Part shown: piece by piece, positions 6,155-7,408 of the stretch
How positions within the stretch are numbered: position 1 is the first letter of the stretch
How the letters are laid out: every line of letters begins with the position of its first letter
From: an uncultured Bacillota bacterium
GTDB taxonomy: Bacteria; Bacillota_I; Bacilli_A; RFN20; CAG-826
NCBI GenBank assembly: GCA_949298295.1
Contig: CASFWS010000047.1
Span: 1 to 7,408, forward strand
Length of the DNA: 7,408 nucleotides
Reading direction: 5' to 3'
Notes under the pieces: generated by a model
What the model was told of the DNA's origin: nothing
Seen by the model: only the letters and a program-made list of their open reading frames with translations
Databases searched by the model: none
Program-made: the position numbers and the translations under genes

Positions 6155-6170
6155 ACTTAAGCGTTTAAGT
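6155..6170. promoter_or_regulatory. LacI-family operator candidate just downstream of the lipoprotein transcription start
   Basis: ACTTAAGCGTTTAAGT is a 16-base palindrome centred on CG with one pair of mismatched positions (7 and 10), the usual form of LacI-family operators. With the promoter at 6178-6207 it would cover about +1 to +17, where a bound repressor blocks transcription. The neighbouring LacI-type protein is the natural candidate ligand. Confidence 0.65.
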
Positions 6171-6177
6171 TGATTAC

Positions 6178-6207
6178 ATGATAGAAGGCCCGAAAATACC
6201 TTGTCAA
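6178..6207 (-). promoter_or_regulatory. Sigma-A type promoter of the lipoprotein gene
   Basis: On the minus strand a perfect -35 TTGACA (6207-6202) is followed after 18 bases by TATCAT (6183-6178), 5 of 6 bases of the -10 consensus. Transcription would start near 6171, leaving a leader of about 40 bases with the AGGAGG site. Operator candidates lie on either side. Confidence 0.8.
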
Positions 6208-6215
6208 TACAGAAA

Positions 6216-6229
6216 TGTAAGCGCTTCCC
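6216..6229. promoter_or_regulatory. LacI/CcpA-type operator candidate upstream of the lipoprotein -35
   Basis: TGTAAGCGCTTCCC contains the perfect palindrome AAGCGCTT and resembles the catabolite-responsive (cre) form TGTAAGCGCTTACA over 12 of 14 bases. It is centred about 51 bases before the predicted start and 60 bases from the downstream operator. It could bind a global CcpA-type protein, the local LacI protein, or both. Confidence 0.6.
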
Positions 6230-6248
6230 ATATGCGCGTCGCATGATT

Positions 6249-6276
6249 AAAAATAAAACTCCCGCGCGCGGGCGAG
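6249..6276 (-). terminator. Intrinsic terminator of the ECF-like membrane protein gene
   Basis: About 20 bases after the stop at 6299 the minus strand has a short GC-rich hairpin (perfect palindrome CCCGCGCGCGGG at 6261-6272, extendable with a bulge by CT/AG) followed by TTTTATTTTT after two bases. The stem is short, so efficiency is uncertain, but position and T tract fit termination before the lipoprotein promoter. Confidence 0.65.
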
Positions 6277-6298
6277 AGCTGGAATTTTCTTCTTCTTT

Positions 6299-7408
6299 CT
6301 AAGCGTTTCGCTCGACCGGAAAGATTCGGTTTACCTTGGCGATCGGTATGTAGAGAGCCTCCATGCAGGCTAGGGTAACGGCCCCCGTGACCGGGATGTA
6401 GATTCCGTTGTAAGTAAGGGCAGCCACCAAATCGTAGCCGTAGATGACCATCGAGGAGATGGTGGAGCCGATGAGCCTCACCAAGGTTGCTAGGACGATT
6501 CCGAGGAAGATGTAAAGGAATCCAAGCGGATTCCATCCCTCTTCGCCCTTGAAGCAGAGTTTCGAGAAGAAGCCGATCTCGGCAATCGAGCCGAAGCCGA
6601 TCAGGTAGTCGAAGGGATAGGTTTGGAAGCCGTAGCCGTCGGTGATGCAGGTGATGATACCATAGACGAGGCCGCCGGCGATGAAGCCCTTCGTGGGTCC
6701 GTGGCGCAGGGCAATGAGGGAGAGTGGCACAAGACCCAAATTGATCGATCCGCCATTGGCACCCACTTGGATCTTGATGAATTGGAGGGCGATGGCAAGG
6801 GCCGAGAGAATGCCGATTTCCGAGATGTCGCGGATGCTGATTTTGATGAGGTTGGCCGAAAGCGAGAAACTGACGAGTGAGGAAAGAAGCGACAGGGCGG
6901 CGATGATGACGGCCCCCAGGAGGAAGGCCGGAGAGGCTGCATCGAGGTAAATGAAACCCGGGTCGCCGTAATCGAGGGCGATGTCGCTTCCGATGGCTTG
7001 CCAGCATTCGCCGTACGCGAAGAGGGTCGGGGAAATGAAGAAGAGGACCCCGGCAACGAGGCTCACGATCGCCGCCATCAGAGCGAGATGCGAGGAATAT
7101 TTGCCGCAAAAAGGCGATATGACAAGCAAAATGAGAGAAATGAGAGGAAGGAAATAAAGCCAGAGGATCATCCAGTTTCCGCCATTGGCGAAAAGCGCTC
7201 CGAATCCGATTGCGACTTCTTCTAAGGGCGTAAAGGTATATCCGCTTGTGAGTTCTCCGTCGACGATGATCGGCCCACCGGTCACTTCGATGGGATTTGC
7301 TTCAAACTGCGGGAAAGCCAACCCGACGAAGACGATGGCCGCGAAGACGATGGCAATGAGCCAAAGCCAACGTTTAAGGAAAGCGTCGTAGTCGAATCCT
7401 TTCTTTTC
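6299..7408 (-). CDS. ECF transporter S-component-like (ThiT-type) membrane protein with extra N-terminal membrane domain; 5' end outside the window
   Basis: The frame is open to the right edge and shows 369 residues without its start; a TTG at 7319-7321 (residue 30) is internal, because the preceding codons encode a good membrane helix (14-32). Further helices are at about 80-100, 108-127 and 161-184, with an outward loop at 33-78. From about 194 the chain resembles ThiT-type S components: Gly-Gly-Ser-Ile-Asn-Leu (219-224), Gly-Pro-Thr-Lys-Gly-Phe-Ile-Ala-Gly-Gly (237-246), Tyr-Pro-Phe-Asp-Tyr (264-268) and Tyr-Asn-Gly-Ile-Tyr-Ile-Pro (333-339). S components bind a vitamin and work with the shared EcfT/EcfA module, which is not seen here. 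Thiamine is the nearest guess but not proven. Normal S components have about 180-200 residues, so the N-terminal half is an addition. A terminator follows, so this is likely a separate unit from the maltodextrin genes. Confidence 0.72.
   Translation of the reverse strand, partial: EKKGFDYDAFLKRWLWLIAIVFAAIVFVGLAFPQFEANPIEVTGGPIIVDGELTSGYTFTPLEEVAIGFGALFANGGNWMILWLYFLPLISLILLVISPFCGKYSSHLALMAAIVSLVAGVLFFISPTLFAYGECWQAIGSDIALDYGDPGFIYLDAASPAFLLGAVIIAALSLLSSLVSFSLSANLIKISIRDISEIGILSALAIALQFIKIQVGANGGSINLGLVPLSLIALRHGPTKGFIAGGLVYGIITCITDGYGFQTYPFDYLIGFGSIAEIGFFSKLCFKGEEGWNPLGFLYIFLGIVLATLVRLIGSTISSMVIYGYDLVAALTYNGIYIPVTGAVTLACMEALYIPIAKVNRIFPVERNA

Noticed and set aside
6261..6272. CCCGCGCGCGGG palindrome as a protein-binding site
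   Set aside because: Its place just after a stop codon and before a T-rich run on the minus strand is better explained as a terminator hairpin.
6133..6298. Riboswitch or small RNA in the 165-base spacer
   Set aside because: The spacer is accounted for by a terminator, two operators, a promoter and a ribosome site; no conserved riboswitch core such as a TPP or T-box motif was recognised.
7319..7321. TTG as start of the ECF-like protein
   Set aside because: The frame stays open to the window edge and the upstream codons encode a hydrophobic helix preceded by charged residues, so the true start lies beyond 7408.

Overview
The window looks like chromosome from a low-GC-type Gram-positive lineage (Bacillota, probably an uncultured gut member of Bacilli or a mollicute relative), although its coding DNA is GC-rich. 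The grounds are: lipoprotein signal peptides ending in Cys with no outer-membrane partners, strong AGGAGG ribosome binding sites, a MalF-type permease with the N-terminal membrane extension seen in Bacillota, a LacI-family regulator, and an ECF-transporter S-component-like protein. The rank assignment is inference from gene style, not from a marker gene.

Layout. On the minus strand, reading 3685 down to 4, lies a tight maltodextrin cluster: a cytoplasmic GH13 neopullulanase/cyclomaltodextrinase-type enzyme (3685-2000), a lipid-anchored MalE-type solute-binding protein (1995-508), and the N-terminal part of a MalF-type permease (501-4). That last frame stops exactly where the family normally continues. 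The genes are separated by only 4 and 6 bases. A LacI-family repressor (3724-4494, plus strand) is divergent from the cluster across only 38 bases. Both directions appear to use the same 7-base TATAATA core, which would make the repressor mRNA leaderless. The repressor gene ends in a strong intrinsic terminator (4510-4545) and faces a convergent minus-strand lipoprotein gene (6132-4552).

That lipoprotein is the least explained gene here. It has a lipobox, a Ser/Pro linker, an InlB-type repeat and three diverged tandem modules that each begin Tyr-Tyr-Ile-x-Gly and are rich in Trp and Tyr. The organisation recalls the starch-binding modules of SusE/SusF, but in a Gram-positive setting. Its promoter (TTGACA, 18 bases, TATCAT) lies between two CG-centred palindromes of LacI/CcpA type whose centres are 60 bases apart. 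Upstream of it, a terminator closes a gene for a polytopic membrane protein that runs off the right edge. Its C-terminal half resembles a ThiT-type ECF S component, and it carries four extra N-terminal membrane segments.

Working model: the surface lipoprotein captures alpha-glucan, the binding protein and permease import maltodextrins, the GH13 enzyme cleaves them in the cytoplasm, and the short LacI protein regulates the locus. The ECF-like gene seems to be a separate unit. No stretch over 300 bases lacks a gene, and I saw no tRNA, rRNA, CRISPR array or insertion sequence.
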